A program made the position numbers and the translations under genes. From Bacillota bacterium (GTDB lineage: Bacteria; Bacillota; Ch66; Ch109), in assembly GCA_013178275.1 (NCBI GenBank), contig JABLWZ010000021.1, positions 1-64,000 of the forward strand: a stretch of DNA of 64,000 nt, in the 5' to 3' direction. The notes under the pieces were generated by a model. That model was given only the letters and a program-made list of their open reading frames with translations. It had not been told where the DNA came from and made no database searches. Below, piece by piece: positions 62,687 to 64,000 of the stretch (the first letter of the stretch is position 1; each line of letters begins with the position of its first letter).

Positions 62687-64000
62687 TTGCGAAAGACGCC
62701 GCTGGACCCTTGGATAAACAGAAAGGTCAGAGGCGATAGGACCGGCGGAGAGGTCCTGGCCCGAAAGGACCTGGAGTTATACCAGATTCGGAAACTGAGG
62801 GAAACGATCGGGCTGGCCAAGGAGCGCAGCCGGTTTTACCGGGAGCGGCTGGCGGGTATCGAGCCCGAATCGATAGAGGGGATGGGGGACCTTTCCCGCC
62901 TTCCCTTCACCACCGTGGAAGACCTGGAAAGCGGCCACCTGGGGTTTTTGTGCGTTTCCCAGGGCGAAATCAGCCGGGTGGTTACCCTGAACAGCTCCGG
63001 CACCACCGGACCGCCGAAGCGGCTGTGTTTCACCCGGGAGGACCTCGAATCGACCGTGGACTTTTTCCACCACGGGATGTCCACCCTGGTGGGCCCGGGC
63101 GACCGGGTGCTGATCCTGCTGCCGGGTGAGCGTCCCGACAGTGTGGGAGATTTACTGGCGGCCGGGCTGAGGCGGCTGGGAGCGAAGGCCGTCCCCCACG
63201 GGATGGTGGTCGACCAGCGGAGTGCCCTGGAGATTATCCAGTCGGAAGACATCAACAGCATAGTGGGGGTCCCCACCCAGGTGCTCACCCTGGCCCGGTA
63301 CGGGGAGCACTGGGGGATGACCCGATCTTTTAAAATCGATACCCTGCTGCTGACCACCGATCATGTGCCGGCGGCCATCGCCCGGGAACTGGAATCACTT
63401 TGGGGGTGTAAGGTCTTCAACCACTACGGCATGACCGAAATGGGGCTGGGCGGCGGGGTCGAGTGCGAGGCCCGCGACGGCTACCACCTGCGGGAGGCCG
63501 ACCTTTACTTCGAGATAGTCGATCCCGTATCCGGTCATCCTCTGGCCGAAGGCGAGGAGGGGGAGATCGTGTTCACGACCCTGACCCGAAGGGGGATGCC
63601 GCTGATCCGCTACCGCACCGGAGATGTTTCGAGCTTTGTGCCCGGGTCCTGTCCCTGCGGCAGTGTCCTGCCCCGGATGAAAAGGGTCCGCCGGCGGCTG
63701 GAGGGGCTGATCGAACTGCCCGGCCGGGGACGCCTGACCCTAGCTGAGCTGGATGAGGCATTGTTCCCCATCCGAGGGGTGCTCGACTTTACCGCCTCCC
63801 TGACCGGGGATGCCCTGCACGTAAAGGTGAAGTCAGGCGAGTGGGCGGACCGGGAAGAGATCGACGCCCGGATACAGCAAGGGCTTGAGGGCATACCCGG
63901 TATAGCCGCCGCCCGGGGATCGGGCGGAATGAGGATTGAAATCGATTCCGAGACGGGTTGGATGACCCGGCCCGTCGGGGTGGGGAAAAGGGTCCTGGTA
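62687..64000 (+). CDS. AMP-dependent CoA-ligase-like protein, 3' end outside the window
   Basis: TTG start eight bases after GAGGAGG; 438 codons stay open to the window end, so the gene continues. ANL-family motifs: LNSSGTTGPPKRLCFT (P-loop), NHYGMTEMGLGGG (A5-like), RYRTGDVS and the C-terminal RVRRR LEGLI hinge. It looks like PaaK-type phenylacetate-CoA ligase, but is called DVU_1553 family when it is in this cluster. It probably activates an acid as an adenylate or CoA ester. Starts four bases after trsS. Confidence 0.78.
   Translation, partial: MRKTPLDPWINRKVRGDRTGGEVLARKDLELYQIRKLRETIGLAKERSRFYRERLAGIEPESIEGMGDLSRLPFTTVEDLESGHLGFLCVSQGEISRVVTLNSSGTTGPPKRLCFTREDLESTVDFFHHGMSTLVGPGDRVLILLPGERPDSVGDLLAAGLRRLGAKAVPHGMVVDQRSALEIIQSEDINSIVGVPTQVLTLARYGEHWGMTRSFKIDTLLLTTDHVPAAIARELESLWGCKVFNHYGMTEMGLGGGVECEARDGYHLREADLYFEIVDPVSGHPLAEGEEGEIVFTTLTRRGMPLIRYRTGDVSSFVPGSCPCGSVLPRMKRVRRRLEGLIELPGRGRLTLAELDEALFPIRGVLDFTASLTGDALHVKVKSGEWADREEIDARIQQGLEGIPGIAAARGSGGMRIEIDSETGWMTRPVGVGKRVLV

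Overview
The window reads as the replication-origin region of a spore-forming, anaerobic, Clostridia-type Firmicute (Peptococcaceae, Syntrophomonadaceae or Thermoanaerobacterales-like; I cannot name the species). The evidence is the gene order parB-parA-noc-rsmG-mnmG-mnmE-jag-yidC-yidD-rnpA-rpmH / dnaA-dnaN-recF-remB-gyrB, the sporulation protein YyaC, oxygen-sensitive enzymes (acyl-CoA dehydratase activases, molybdoenzymes), the selenocysteine genes selA and selB, and strong purine-rich ribosome binding sites with frequent GTG and TTG starts.

Bases 1 to about 8300 are a more AT-rich mobile or plasmid-like segment: a truncated MORN-like protein, a large CHC2/TOPRIM primase-helicase flanked by a 54-bp inverted repeat, a pair of 61-aa paralogues, a Rad52-like candidate, a 55-aa membrane protein on the minus strand, and a DUF2958 protein. 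It ends next to a tRNA-Sec-like sequence whose anticodon arm is repeated about 87 bp away, suggesting an old integration boundary. Bases 8659-25405 are chromosomal housekeeping and metabolism: lgt, a CBS-ACT protein, an orphan livF, a three-gene 2-hydroxyacyl-CoA dehydratase activase operon, selB, selA, yyaC, a thioesterase, an MFS exporter, a phosphoribosyltransferase, larC, a purC-like gene and a GNAT acetyltransferase.

Bases 23733-41720 are the origin region, with two parS sites (one built into the parB terminator), DnaA boxes on both sides of dnaA and an AT-rich tract before dnaN.

Bases 41831-64000 are redox and molybdenum metabolism: a QueG-like Fe-S protein, a molybdopterin oxidoreductase with moeA behind a sigma-A promoter and palindromic operator, modABC with a divergent HTH-plus-binding-domain regulator, and larA with a GlcD-type dehydrogenase. 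Last comes a long plus-strand locus carrying two Moco/Tuco-type riboswitches: a C_GCAxxG_C_C protein, a molybdopterin-binding protein, a MOP-type aldehyde oxidoreductase, a GltD/HdrB fusion, a small zinc-ribbon redox protein, a methyltransferase, a radical SAM protein (TrsS type) and a CoA-ligase-like protein cut by the window end. This locus is the best candidate for a poorly described system: a cofactor-sensing, multi-enzyme module around a molybdo-hydroxylase.
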